A stretch of DNA of 48,401 nucleotides from an uncultured Saprospiraceae bacterium (GTDB taxonomy: Bacteria > Bacteroidota > Bacteroidia > Chitinophagales > Saprospiraceae): the NCBI GenBank assembly GCA_937951685.1, contig CALFBG010000189.1:1-48401 (forward strand). Direction: 5' to 3'. Within the stretch, counting starts at the first letter, position 1. Every line of letters begins with the position of its first letter. Positions 18,197 through 25,924 of this stretch are shown in pieces. The notes under the pieces are model-generated. The model was not told the DNA's origin and ran no database searches. It saw only the letters and a list, made by a program, of their open reading frames with translations. The translations under genes were made by a program, and so were the position numbers.

Positions 18197-19258
18197 ATGT
18201 CTAACAAAAATAAAACCTTATTAGTAACCGGAGGTGCTGGCTTTATTGGCTCGCATCTTGTTCGATTGCTAGTAAATAAATATCCGGATTATCGTATTGT
18301 GAATTTAGACAAACTCACTTACGCTGGTAACCTTGCCAATTTAAAAGATATTGAGCATAAGGAGAATTACAGTTTCATAAAAGGAGATATTGTCGATGCT
18401 GTATTTCTTGATGAATTGTTTGCGACGCATCAATTTGACGGCGTTATTCACCTCGCGGCGGAGTCGCACGTTGATCGTTCGATTACCGATCCAATGAGTT
18501 TTATCAATACCAATATTATTGGAACTGTAAATTTGTTGAATGCAGCACGGAAAGTTTGGGGAGATTTTACCGACAAACTTTTCTATCACGTTTCAACGGA
18601 TGAAGTATATGGTAGTTTGGGCGAAACGGGTTTCTTTACCGAAGAAACTGCTTACGATCCTCGCTCTCCTTATTCGGCTTCGAAGGCAAGTTCTGATCAT
18701 CTGGTACGCGCATATCATCATACTTACGGAATGCCGATCGTGATTTCGAATTGTTCCAATAATTATGGTTCTTTTCAGTTTCCTGAAAAATTGATTCCAC
18801 TATTCATTAACAACATCAAGCACAAAAAAGCTTTACCCGTTTACGGAGATGGCAAGTATACGCGGGATTGGTTGTGGGTAGAAGATCATGCGACGGCGAT
18901 TGATTTGATTTATCATCAAGGAAAAGTAGGGGACACCTATAATATTGGTGGCAATAATGAATGGAAAAATATTGATTTGATCCACGTACTTTGCGATTTG
19001 ATGGATGAGTTATTGGATCGACCCAAAGGCGATTCTCGCAATTTGATTACTTACGTGAAGGATCGAGCAGGACATGATCGTCGTTATGCCATTGATGCTT
19101 CTAAGTTAATGAATGAGTTGGGTTGGGAACCTACCATTCAATCTACCGAAGGTTTGAAAACTACCGCGCAATGGTATTTAGCTAATATGGACTGGATGGA
19201 AAACATCACTTCCGGCGACTATCAAAAATATTATCAAGAACAATACGCAGAAAGATAA
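18197..19258 (+). CDS. rfbB: dTDP-glucose 4,6-dehydratase
   Basis: The start is ATG 18197 (MSNKNKTLLVTGG), 6 bp after an in-frame TTG. The 353-residue extended SDR has the NAD site TGGAGFIGSH, AAESHVDRSI, the dehydratase triad in STDEVYG (T134, D135, E136), Y159 and K163 (YSASK), and NCSNNYGSFQFPEKLIPL, which together define RmlB/RfbB. It makes dTDP-4-keto-6-deoxyglucose. The other Rml genes are not in the window, so the final sugar is unknown; the aminotransferase two genes upstream could act on this 4-keto product. A terminator follows at 19350-19386. Confidence 0.93.
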   Translation: MSNKNKTLLVTGGAGFIGSHLVRLLVNKYPDYRIVNLDKLTYAGNLANLKDIEHKENYSFIKGDIVDAVFLDELFATHQFDGVIHLAAESHVDRSITDPMSFINTNIIGTVNLLNAARKVWGDFTDKLFYHVSTDEVYGSLGETGFFTEETAYDPRSPYSASKASSDHLVRAYHHTYGMPIVISNCSNNYGSFQFPEKLIPLFINNIKHKKALPVYGDGKYTRDWLWVEDHATAIDLIYHQGKVGDTYNIGGNNEWKNIDLIHVLCDLMDELLDRPKGDSRNLITYVKDRAGHDRRYAIDASKLMNELGWEPTIQSTEGLKTTAQWYLANMDWMENITSGDYQKYYQEQYAER

Positions 19259-19349
19259 AAGAAAATTAGACAATAGAAGCAGCGAATAGGCCTTACTGCT
19301 CGATATTAGAAAAAGAATAATAAATAGTCTAAAACTTCTAAAAATTTAA

Positions 19350-19386
19350 AATCCCGAGCTTCGTCATGAAGTTCGGGATTTTTTTT
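19350..19386. terminator. Bidirectional terminator between rfbB and pgk
   Basis: AATCCCGAGCTTC (19350-19362) pairs with GAAGTTCGGGATT (19368-19380), 13 bp with one G-U, loop GTCAT, followed by eight T on plus and an AT-rich run on minus. It serves rfbB and the convergent pgk. Confidence 0.85.
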
Positions 19387-19425
19387 GTCAAAGCGGAATA
19401 GTGATTTTTAAAAGAAACACTTTTC

Positions 19426-20628
19426 CTAAGTATGAATGGCTTTGATTCCGGGGAGCTCTTTTCCTTCCAAAAATTCAAGCATTGCGCCACCGCCCGTGGA
19501 AACGTAGCTTACCTCTTCGGCTAAGCCCATTTGGTTAACGGCTGCGACAGAATCGCCACCTCCGACGAGTGAAAAAGCACCTTTTTTGGTAGCTTTTGCA
19601 ACAGCTTTCGCAATCGCCTTAGTTCCTTCTGCGAAAGCGGGCATTTCAAAAACACCCATTGGACCGTTCCACAAAATTGTAGCAGATTTAAGAATCACTT
19701 CCGAAAATTCTTTTTGCGCTTTCTCTCCAATATCTAAGCCCATCCATCCTTTGCGAATGCGCGAACTGTATTTCGTTTCTGTTTTGGCATCAGCCGCAAA
19801 GCGATCCGCAATCACAGAATCTTTAGGGAGGTAGATTTTTACATTTTTATCAGCTGCTTTTTTCAACAACTTTAAAGCAAGGTCAAGTTTATCCTCTTCG
19901 ACGAGTGAATTTCCTACATTACCGCCTTGGGCTTTGAGAAAAGTATAAGCCATGCCACCACCGACTAAAAGGTGATCAACAAAATCAATCAGGCGATCGA
20001 GGAGTAGGATTTTATCGGATACTTTTGCACCGCCAATAATTGCGGTGACGGGTTTTTCTGGATCGTGAAGTAAACGATTAGCATTTTCAATTTCCTTTTG
20101 CATTAAGAAACCAAAAGATTTAGCCTTGGCTTTGAAAAATTGAGCGACCGTCGTAGTAGAAGCGTGTGCGCGGTGCGCCGTGCCGAAAGCATCATTGACA
20201 TAAAGCTTGGCTAGGCTCGCTAAGTTTTTGGCGAAAGCCTCATCTCCCGCAGCTTCTTCTTTGTGAAAGCGAGTATTTTCTAATAAGAGTACTTCCCCTG
20301 GTTGCAACGCTTTGGCTAATTTCTTAGCATTTTTACCGACCGTTTCTTCCGAGAATTGCACTTTCTTGCGGAGCAACTTATTCAGGTGTGGAATTAGATG
20401 TTGTAAGCTAAATTTTTCCCGATTGATACTACCATCTTCGTTTAATTTTTTTTGTGGTCGACCAAGATGAGACATCAAAATTACGGCACCGCCGGCTTTT
20501 AGAATATGTTTGATGGTTGGTAAGGCCGCGCGGATCCGCGTATCATCGGTGATTTTATATTTATCATTTAAAGGCACGTTGAAGTCAACTCGGACGAGGA
20601 CTTTTTTATTGTTGAAATCTAAATTCAT
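19426..20628 (-). CDS. pgk: Phosphoglycerate kinase
   Basis: The 400-residue cytosolic glycolytic enzyme interconverts 1,3-bisphosphoglycerate + ADP and 3-phosphoglycerate + ATP. Seen motifs are KKVLVRVDFNVPL (N-terminal PGK signature), MSHLGRP, LLLENTRFHKEE, AHASTTTVAQF, AIIGGAKVSDKI, LWNGPMGVFE and the C-terminal nucleotide loop GGGDSVAAV plus STGGGAMLEFLEG. Length and order are standard. It lies downstream of gap on the same strand, but a 450-bp gap containing a gap terminator and an inverted-repeat element separates them, so the two are probably transcribed separately. Confidence 0.96.
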   Translation of the reverse strand: MNLDFNNKKVLVRVDFNVPLNDKYKITDDTRIRAALPTIKHILKAGGAVILMSHLGRPQKKLNEDGSINREKFSLQHLIPHLNKLLRKKVQFSEETVGKNAKKLAKALQPGEVLLLENTRFHKEEAAGDEAFAKNLASLAKLYVNDAFGTAHRAHASTTTVAQFFKAKAKSFGFLMQKEIENANRLLHDPEKPVTAIIGGAKVSDKILLLDRLIDFVDHLLVGGGMAYTFLKAQGGNVGNSLVEEDKLDLALKLLKKAADKNVKIYLPKDSVIADRFAADAKTETKYSSRIRKGWMGLDIGEKAQKEFSEVILKSATILWNGPMGVFEMPAFAEGTKAIAKAVAKATKKGAFSLVGGGDSVAAVNQMGLAEEVSYVSTGGGAMLEFLEGKELPGIKAIHT

Positions 20629-20703
20629 GTTATTTTTTTGGTGCTTTGCCCAAGTGCCGTTGGTGCCACTTGAGTTAATAAGTGATTTAATTCCGTGAAC
20701 TAC

Positions 20704-20868
20704 TTAAGTAGGTTTACCTAATAAATTTACTAATTTATGACGAGTAAATTTTATTTCACTCTTCGTTAAAAAGCCTTGAAAACCACTAGGTTTCCTGCAT
20801 TTTTCGCCTCGATTGAAGCAAAATTTTCTTCCGTCAAAATCACCAATCTATTTGGTAAACCTACTTAA
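20704..20868 (+). repeat. 165-bp inverted-repeat element (MITE-like), complete copy
   Basis: The ends are perfect 15-bp inverted repeats, TTAAGTAGGTTTACC (20704-20718) and its complement (20854-20868); allowing mismatches they extend to about 24 bp (22/24). The outermost TTAA could be a target-site duplication with a GTAGGTTTACC terminal repeat. The interior has no transposase. A second copy at 48259 matches over the 143 visible bases with 6 substitutions and no gaps, and the 79 bases after the last of these are identical. The left end forms the palindrome CTACTTAAGTAG with its flank. It sits between gap and pgk. I infer a small non-autonomous mobile element. Confidence 0.75.
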
Positions 20869-21000
20869 CTGCTTCCGAAAGCAATGATACGCTTTTTTTA
20901 TCGCGAGTTGATTCTTTCAGGTAGCGCGTCAATTTTGAATAACAGATACCCACTTGGATTTTTCTGCGAATTTCAAAGTTGCTTTTCATTTTACGAAAAT

Positions 21001-21040
21001 AAAAAAACACTTCTAAAAAGTAATTCTTAGAAGTGTTTTA
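21001..21040 (-). terminator. Intrinsic terminator of gap
   Basis: AAAACACTTCTAA (21003-21015) pairs perfectly with TTAGAAGTGTTTT (21026-21038), 10-nt loop; on the minus strand a T-rich run follows. It is about 40 bp after the gap stop. Confidence 0.85.
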
Positions 21041-21078
21041 TTTTTGGGTATAAAAATGAATTTTATGTAAAGCTACGA

Positions 21079-22095
21079 TTAGCCCATGACCGTTTCAGGT
21101 AATTTGGCAACCATGTGTGCCGAATCTGCTAAGCGAGCAGAATAACCTGCTTCGTTATCATACCAGGCAATTACCTTCAACAACTTACCATCCAATTTGG
21201 TTAATGCTGAATCGAAAATAGAAGAATGCGGGTTGCCAATGATATCGCTAGAAACGATTGGTGCATCCGTATATTGAACAATTCCTTTAAGACCTTGTTC
21301 TGATAATTCTTTAAACTTCGCATTAATATCAGCCAAGCTAACGTCTGCTTTAATTGTACAGCTTAAATCAATCAACGAGCCCGTTACTACAGGAACGCGA
21401 ACGGCCATTGCGTTTAATTTTCCTTTGATTGCTGGATAAACCTTAGCGACGGCAATTGCAGCGCCGGTCGTAGTAGGAACGATATTAATTGCAGCAGCTC
21501 TTGATCTACGCAAATCACGGTGCGGTGCATCTTGCAAACGTTGATCTGCGGTATAACCGTGAATGGTTGTCATCATGCCTTGCTCGAATCCCCAATTTTC
21601 TTCAATAATCTTTACGACGGGTGCCAAGCAGTTGGTCGTACAAGAAGCATTAGAGAAAATAGTATTAGCCGCATCCACTTCGTGATCATTTACACCGAGT
21701 ACGATCGTTTGAATACCTTCACTTTTTGCAGGAGCAGAAAGCAGTACTTTTTTTGCTCCTGCGCTGAGGTGCATTCCTGCCTTATCTTTAGTGGTAAAAA
21801 TTCCTGTACATTCCAGTACGAGGTCAATTTGCATATCTTTCCAAGGTAGCGCAGCAGGATCTCTTTCCGTTAAGCTACGGATGGCTTTACCGTCAATAAT
21901 GATTTCTTGATCGGTGTGGGTAACCTCTCCGGGGAAAGCTCCTTGTGCAGAATCGTACTTGAATAGGTGTGCGAGTGTTTTATTATCGGTAAGATCATTG
22001 ATCGCTACGACTTCTAATTCAGTACTTTTTAATAGGTTTCGAAGGGTAAGTCGACCGATTCGACCAAATCCGTTGATTGCAATTCTTTTTGCCAT
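21079..22095 (-). CDS. gap: Glyceraldehyde-3-phosphate dehydrogenase, type I
   Basis: The 338-residue enzyme has the NAD-binding start RIAINGFGRIGRLTLR, the catalytic cysteine C152 in SNASCTTNCLAPV and catalytic histidine H179 in TTIHGYT. Further signatures are RAAAINIVPTTTGAA, KLNAMAVRVPV and WYDNEAGYS. It forms 1,3-bisphosphoglycerate from glyceraldehyde-3-phosphate in the cytosol, the step just before Pgk. An aspartate in AINDLTD after the second strand suits NAD rather than NADP. It is followed by its own terminator. Confidence 0.96.
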   Translation of the reverse strand: MAKRIAINGFGRIGRLTLRNLLKSTELEVVAINDLTDNKTLAHLFKYDSAQGAFPGEVTHTDQEIIIDGKAIRSLTERDPAALPWKDMQIDLVLECTGIFTTKDKAGMHLSAGAKKVLLSAPAKSEGIQTIVLGVNDHEVDAANTIFSNASCTTNCLAPVVKIIEENWGFEQGMMTTIHGYTADQRLQDAPHRDLRRSRAAAINIVPTTTGAAIAVAKVYPAIKGKLNAMAVRVPVVTGSLIDLSCTIKADVSLADINAKFKELSEQGLKGIVQYTDAPIVSSDIIGNPHSSIFDSALTKLDGKLLKVIAWYDNEAGYSARLADSAHMVAKLPETVMG

Positions 22096-22620
22096 TTTGA
22101 TGATGTGTCTTGTTATTCAATTTTAGTTAGTGTAAAAATAACAATAATTACTTAAAAACCAAATAATATCCCAACTTTTAGCATTACCTTAACTTGCTAG
22201 TAGCCTCTAATGATCCTTTACATTACGGTAGGGGATAAATATAGATAGCGTTAGCGGGTAATTTTTTAAAAGTTCTATTCATTATAACGCGATTTGGAAA
22301 GAGTTGTTTAGTACAAATAGGTAAAGAAATAAGATATTTTAGGATAAAAGGCAGGAGTAGAAGGAGGGTAGTGTGAGATAAAGCGTAAAAAAAATTAAAA
22401 AATAATCTAAAAGTTTTGATTTTAAAATAAAGGTTATATCTTTGCCTTGCTTTTGAAGAAAAGCGTTAAAAAATGAAGATAAAAAGGATTGATTTCGTTA
22501 GTTATTTCGGCAATGTTTTCTATCTTTGTGACAAGCTAAGCAGCTCAATTCCACCTGATAACGTACTCGGAGTTTACGTTAACCGTGATTTCTAAAAAGA
22601 GGTTACGGCTAATGATCAAC
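22096..22620. other. Upstream region of gap and of tRNA-Glu
   Basis: 525 bp, very AT-rich in the middle. It contains the canonical promoter at 22415-22444 pointing to the tRNA and a second TATCTTTG box at 22521-22528 without a clear -33 element. The gap promoter must lie near 22100-22300 but I could not identify it. No open frame of note. Confidence 0.5.
22415..22444 (+). promoter_or_regulatory. Canonical Bacteroidota promoter upstream of tRNA-Glu
   Basis: TTTG (22415-22418) and TATCTTTG (22437-22444) are 18 nt apart, an exact -33 TTTG / -7 TAnnTTTG pair, preceded by an A-rich run that could act like an UP element. A second TATCTTTG at 22521-22528, closer to the tRNA, may be an additional start. 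Confidence 0.65.
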
Positions 22621-22692
22621 GGCCCGTTCGTCTATCGGCTAGGACGCCAGGTTTTCATCCTGGTAAGAGGGGTTCGATTCCCCTACGGGCTG
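22621..22692 (+). tRNA. tRNA-Glu (anticodon TTC)
   Basis: The cloverleaf closes. Acceptor arm GGCCCGT pairs with ACGGGCT (first pair G-U). The anticodon arm CCAGG/CCTGG encloses TTTTCAT with anticodon TTC at 22654-22656. The T arm AGGGG/CCCCT encloses GTTCGAT..., and the discriminator is G at 22692. CCA is not encoded. A UUCG-loop terminator follows. Confidence 0.95.
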
Positions 22693-22705
22693 CAAAAGCA
22701 TTTTT

Positions 22706-22741
22706 AAAACCCTTTCAAACTTCGGTTTGAGAGGGTTTTTA
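22706..22741 (+). terminator. Terminator of tRNA-Glu
   Basis: AAAACCCTTTCAAAC (22706-22720) pairs with GTTTGAGAGGGTTTT (22725-22739), 15 bp with one G-U, capped by a TTCG tetraloop and followed by T. It ends the tRNA transcript. Confidence 0.85.
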
Positions 22742-22793
22742 AGTTGTGGTGGGGGGTATTTATTGGTTGCTCTCCTTTGAGAATAAAAAGTGC

Positions 22794-23271
22794 TCAAAAA
22801 AACCTTCCCGTCACGATGAAAGTCCTTTTCACTTCTATAAAAACTTCAAGCGGAGTATTGTGATTCGCTAGCGCTTCAATCTTTACCTCGGTGAAATCAT
22901 TGGCCGCAAAAGAAATAGAAAAGCTTTTGCCAAGCAATGCGTGTGGTAGTTCAATCTCAAAAGCGCCGTGCTGATCTGTTTGGTATTCCCCCAATTTTAA
23001 GGTTTTCTTCAGACCAAATTTGAATGGTTGCTTTCGCTAACTTTTTCCATGCTTGAGTTGCTTCACCCTTGAGGATACCGTGAATTCGAATTGTGGCGTT
23101 GGTGGTTGTATCTTGTAAAAGATGATAGGTGTCCGTTTGTATTTTTTTTTGTTGAGCAAATAAATCTTGACTTCCCAAGCTTGCTAAGAAAAAGAGACCT
23201 ACAAGTTTTGCTTTTCGCCAAAACTGCTTAAAACGATTGCTTGTTGCTTTCGAATGATTAAGTTGATGCAT
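22794..23271 (-). pseudogene. Secreted carboxypeptidase-regulatory/CnaB-like protein interrupted by a one-base frameshift
   Basis: The first frame (23271 to 22957) encodes a signal peptide (GLFFLASLGSQDLFAQ) and ATIRIHGILKG...AKATIQIWSEENLK before ending in a non-homologous tail. The second frame (from about 22994 to 22794) continues the same fold: LGEYQTDQHGAFEIELP...SISFAANDFTEVKIEAL, a typical strand pattern of CnaB/carboxypeptidase-regulatory domains. Removing one base from the AAAA or GGGGG run near 22990-23000 would join them into about 158 residues. It may be a true pseudogene, a phase-variable tract, or a sequencing error. It is the last gene of the sigma-like/anti-sigma/protease operon, 108 bp after the protease. 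Confidence 0.65.
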
Positions 23272-23351
23272 GGAGGCCTTTACACATAAATTACCATTTT
23301 GATCTTTCTACAGTTTTTCAATTTCTGCATCACTTTTTTGCGCAAAGCAAG

Positions 23352-23364
23352 TAAGTAGGTTTAC
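23352..23364 (+). repeat. Possible solo terminal-repeat relic of the 165-bp element
   Basis: TAAGTAGGTTTAC, 13 bases identical to the terminal repeat of the 20704-20868 element, occurs alone 15 bp beyond the protease stop. No interior of the element is present nearby. Confidence 0.35.
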
Positions 23365-23379
23365 TGGTAGTATCAATTC

Positions 23380-24861
23380 TCAAAAGTACAACACCCTCGC
23401 ACTCGTCTCTTCATACTCTGCAATCTGCATCGTGATGATTTTCTCCGCTACACTTTCTTTAGAATATAAAGCCACTCGTCCTTCCAAACCGCAGAGTCGT
23501 ACCAGCACTCCAAGGTCAACAAAATCTCTGATTTGATATTTAATTGTTGATTCGTACGGGCTTCCCGCGTAGGCTTGGTGTGTAGATAAACCATCGGCAT
23601 CTCTTTCGTAATAAAGCCCTCGTGCACTTTGGTTGCCTTGGTTGACGCTAATGCAACGATGGTTAAAACGACCGCTGATGGCTAGTAATCCCGTAGTTTG
23701 TTTCGCTTCTAGATTGTATTTTTGTAAAAAATGGATTCCAATTTTTTTAAGGTTATTTCTCGTCAATCGTTCGGGGCGAATAACGAGCTTTTTCACTTTG
23801 CCTTGCAGGTGATTTTCTGCGACACTCAGGGTAATTGCTGCGCCGGGTTTACATTTTTCTAAGGCTTCGAGGAGTTCATATAAATTCTCTACGGGCTGAC
23901 TATTTAGTTTGATCAGGTAGTGTGGATGGCGAGCGAGTAAAGTCGCTAGTTGCGAGTTGGCGGCGGGACTATTTTTGAGGAGACTTTTAATTTTTATTCC
24001 TTTTCTGCCATCCCAAGTCATCCCCGTATATTCAAATTCTTGTTCAAATTCAATTCCTAAGAACGGGCGAATGACACGACCTACTTTACCCCGTTTGGCG
24101 GAGTTGATAATTTGATGAATTAACTTTTGGGCTAACCCGCCGTTCAAGGCATACGACAAATTTAATTGTTCTCGGGAATACCGCGTATTGATGCCAATGA
24201 CTTCCCCGCGCGTGTCAATCAAAGGGCTACCACTACAACCTTTAATGATCAGCGCATTGTGTTCAATGTATTTCTTATGACCGGAGACGCCGGTGCGATC
24301 GACATTAATACCAGATATTTTTCCATCCGTTACGTAAGTTCCTCCGTTGGGTGCTGCTACGACGCAGACGGCTTGTAATTCCTTTAGTTCTTTTTTTGAA
24401 AAAGATAGGCTGGGCAGAAGGGGAGGATGATGCTTCTTGGATTTTTTGGATTTCGAAAAGCGAAGCACTGCAAGGTCATAAAAAGTATCTGCGCCAACAA
24501 TTTCTAAATTGTATTTTTTGCCAGCGATGATGGCTTTGAGTTTACCTTGCTTGGCGAGTACAACGACGTGTTCGTTCGTGATGAGATAGACTTCTTTGCT
24601 GTTGGGTGGCGTATAGCAAAATCCGGTGCCAAAAGATTCCGTTGGTGTGCGCTCCACGAGCTGTCGAAAATAGAGCTCACTTTTTTTATCGGTCAAGCCA
24701 CGAATGCTGCCTAGTTCCGCGGGTTCTTCCACAACAATTCGAACCACTGAGCGCTTTACTTTTTGAATAAGGCGATCTTTAAAGACTTGTGCTTGCAATA
24801 AATTGGTGCTAAGCAACAGCGCAAAAAAACAAATTAAAGAAGGTGTAAAATTTTTATTCAT
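23380..24861 (-). CDS. Secreted trypsin-like serine protease with PDZ-like domain
   Basis: A 493-residue exported protein; signal peptide residues 1-25 (LLSTNLLQAQ). The PA-clan protease domain (about 65-230) shows the full triad: H98 in ITNEHVV, D129 in FYDLAVL, S210 in KGCSGSPL. A PDZ-like domain follows (about 250-355, GIKIKSLLKNSPAANSQLATLLA...IKLNSQPVENLYELLEAL). The C-terminal about 130 residues are unassigned. The layout is DegP/HtrA-like but with one PDZ and an extra tail. It starts 6 bp after the anti-sigma-like gene and so is in the sigma-like operon. Its likely place is the periplasm, either clearing misfolded proteins or cleaving the anti-sigma; the latter is inference. Confidence 0.8.
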   Translation of the reverse strand: MNKNFTPSLICFFALLLSTNLLQAQVFKDRLIQKVKRSVVRIVVEEPAELGSIRGLTDKKSELYFRQLVERTPTESFGTGFCYTPPNSKEVYLITNEHVVVLAKQGKLKAIIAGKKYNLEIVGADTFYDLAVLRFSKSKKSKKHHPPLLPSLSFSKKELKELQAVCVVAAPNGGTYVTDGKISGINVDRTGVSGHKKYIEHNALIIKGCSGSPLIDTRGEVIGINTRYSREQLNLSYALNGGLAQKLIHQIINSAKRGKVGRVIRPFLGIEFEQEFEYTGMTWDGRKGIKIKSLLKNSPAANSQLATLLARHPHYLIKLNSQPVENLYELLEALEKCKPGAAITLSVAENHLQGKVKKLVIRPERLTRNNLKKIGIHFLQKYNLEAKQTTGLLAISGRFNHRCISVNQGNQSARGLYYERDADGLSTHQAYAGSPYESTIKYQIRDFVDLGVLVRLCGLEGRVALYSKESVAEKIITMQIAEYEETSARVLYF

Positions 24862-24867
24862 AGCTGA

Positions 24868-25872
24868 TTATGATTTGAGTTGAGCTAATATTTTATCCGC
24901 AGCGGTTTTATAGATTTGGTCAGGATGATCGCTCGGATATTTCGAAAGGGTATCGCTAAGCTTTTGAAAATTGGCTTGCGCTTGCATTTTATTGGGAGGG
25001 GAGATTTTCAATTGTGCCATGCCGAGATAGTACAGTCGAGGAAGGTAAAGCTCGGAATCTATGCGTACTTTTAGATTTTGAAATCGTTCAATCGCTTTCG
25101 CGTAATTTTGTTTTCGGTAGGCTACCGTTGCTAAAGCAAAAGCGCCATAGTCTTTTTGTTTGATCGTTCCGGTTTGTAATAAACCTTCGCTAAGCTGAAC
25201 AACTTTCGCATAGTCTTTAATCAAATAAGCCATCCTAATATTTTCTTCTATAACTTGCGGATCTGCTGCGGAGCCAACTTGTTCTTCTTGTTGAACGTAA
25301 TTTGATTTGGGGAGGCTTGGTGGCGCTTCTATTTTTTCTAAAAAGGCAAATTCGGAAGGGAGGTTTTGAAAAGGATTGTAAAAGAAAAGAAAAACGCCAA
25401 CCGCGGCAGCGGCTAATCCTCCGACGAAAAGACTTCTCCAACGGGTATTCCTTTGGATCGGAATCGATTTTGAAAGAGGTGGAGCAGTCGAAGTCCTTTT
25501 TTCTTTAAGCGGTATATTATCCCAATCTAAATCGGTGTGCTGGATACTTTCTGCCAATACCGTTTTAAAACGCTCTTGCGCTTCCTGCGCAGTTTCTTTG
25601 GTCCGCTGATATTGGAAAGCCGCATCAATTGTTTGCTGGTTGGCTAATAAATCTTGAGTTGTTGCATCTTCGGCGAGTAATTGCTCGAAAGCGGTACGTT
25701 GCGGCGGGGTTAATTGGTTTTGCAAATAATCATTGACTAAAGCCAAATGAATGGCTTCGATGTATTCGCTCAATTCGTCGTCAACAGCAGTTTGAGTGGC
25801 AATGGCTTGGCTCGTATCGGCGTCTAGCTGTTTTAAAAGATAAGCTTCAATTGTTTCTTCGGAAAAATCCAT
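24868..25872 (-). CDS. Anti-sigma-like membrane protein with periplasmic TPR repeats
   Basis: The 334-residue protein has a cytoplasmic N-terminal half (about 1-144) of amphipathic helices (ETIEAYLLKQLDADT, LVNDYLQNQLTPPQRTAFEQLLA) similar to the start of many Bacteroidota anti-sigma/zinc-finger-less membrane proteins. One transmembrane helix lies at about 146-165 (SLFVGGLAAAAVGVFLFFY). The periplasmic part contains TPR-like helices (AYLIKDYAKVVQLSEGLL, GAFALATVAYRKQNYAKAIERFQNL). It is encoded 52 bp after the divergent sigma-like gene and 6 bp before the protease. Topology and operon order suggest it holds the sigma-like protein at the membrane and senses an envelope signal. This role is inference. 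Confidence 0.65.
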   Translation of the reverse strand: MDFSEETIEAYLLKQLDADTSQAIATQTAVDDELSEYIEAIHLALVNDYLQNQLTPPQRTAFEQLLAEDATTQDLLANQQTIDAAFQYQRTKETAQEAQERFKTVLAESIQHTDLDWDNIPLKEKRTSTAPPLSKSIPIQRNTRWRSLFVGGLAAAAVGVFLFFYNPFQNLPSEFAFLEKIEAPPSLPKSNYVQQEEQVGSAADPQVIEENIRMAYLIKDYAKVVQLSEGLLQTGTIKQKDYGAFALATVAYRKQNYAKAIERFQNLKVRIDSELYLPRLYYLGMAQLKISPPNKMQAQANFQKLSDTLSKYPSDHPDQIYKTAADKILAQLKS

Positions 25873-25924
25873 GACGGTTGAGTTTAATTAAATTTGCAAA
25901 TAGGTAAAAAGTTCATCATTGTGT

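Larger units (their letters stand above)
20629..21078. other. Gene-free stretch between gap and pgk
   Basis: 450 bp. From right to left it holds the gap terminator (21001-21040), about 130 bp of unassigned sequence, the 165-bp inverted-repeat element (20704-20868), and a 75-bp stretch before pgk that should contain its promoter. Confidence 0.6.

Noticed and set aside
20704..20868. A 45-codon open frame on the minus strand of the inverted-repeat element, ending at its terminal TAA.
   Set aside because: It has no start codon, no recognisable domain, and half the differences between copies change residues; treated as non-coding.
22577..22600. GTTAACC upstream of the tRNA.
   Set aside because: It lacks the T run and has no TAATA at the required distance.
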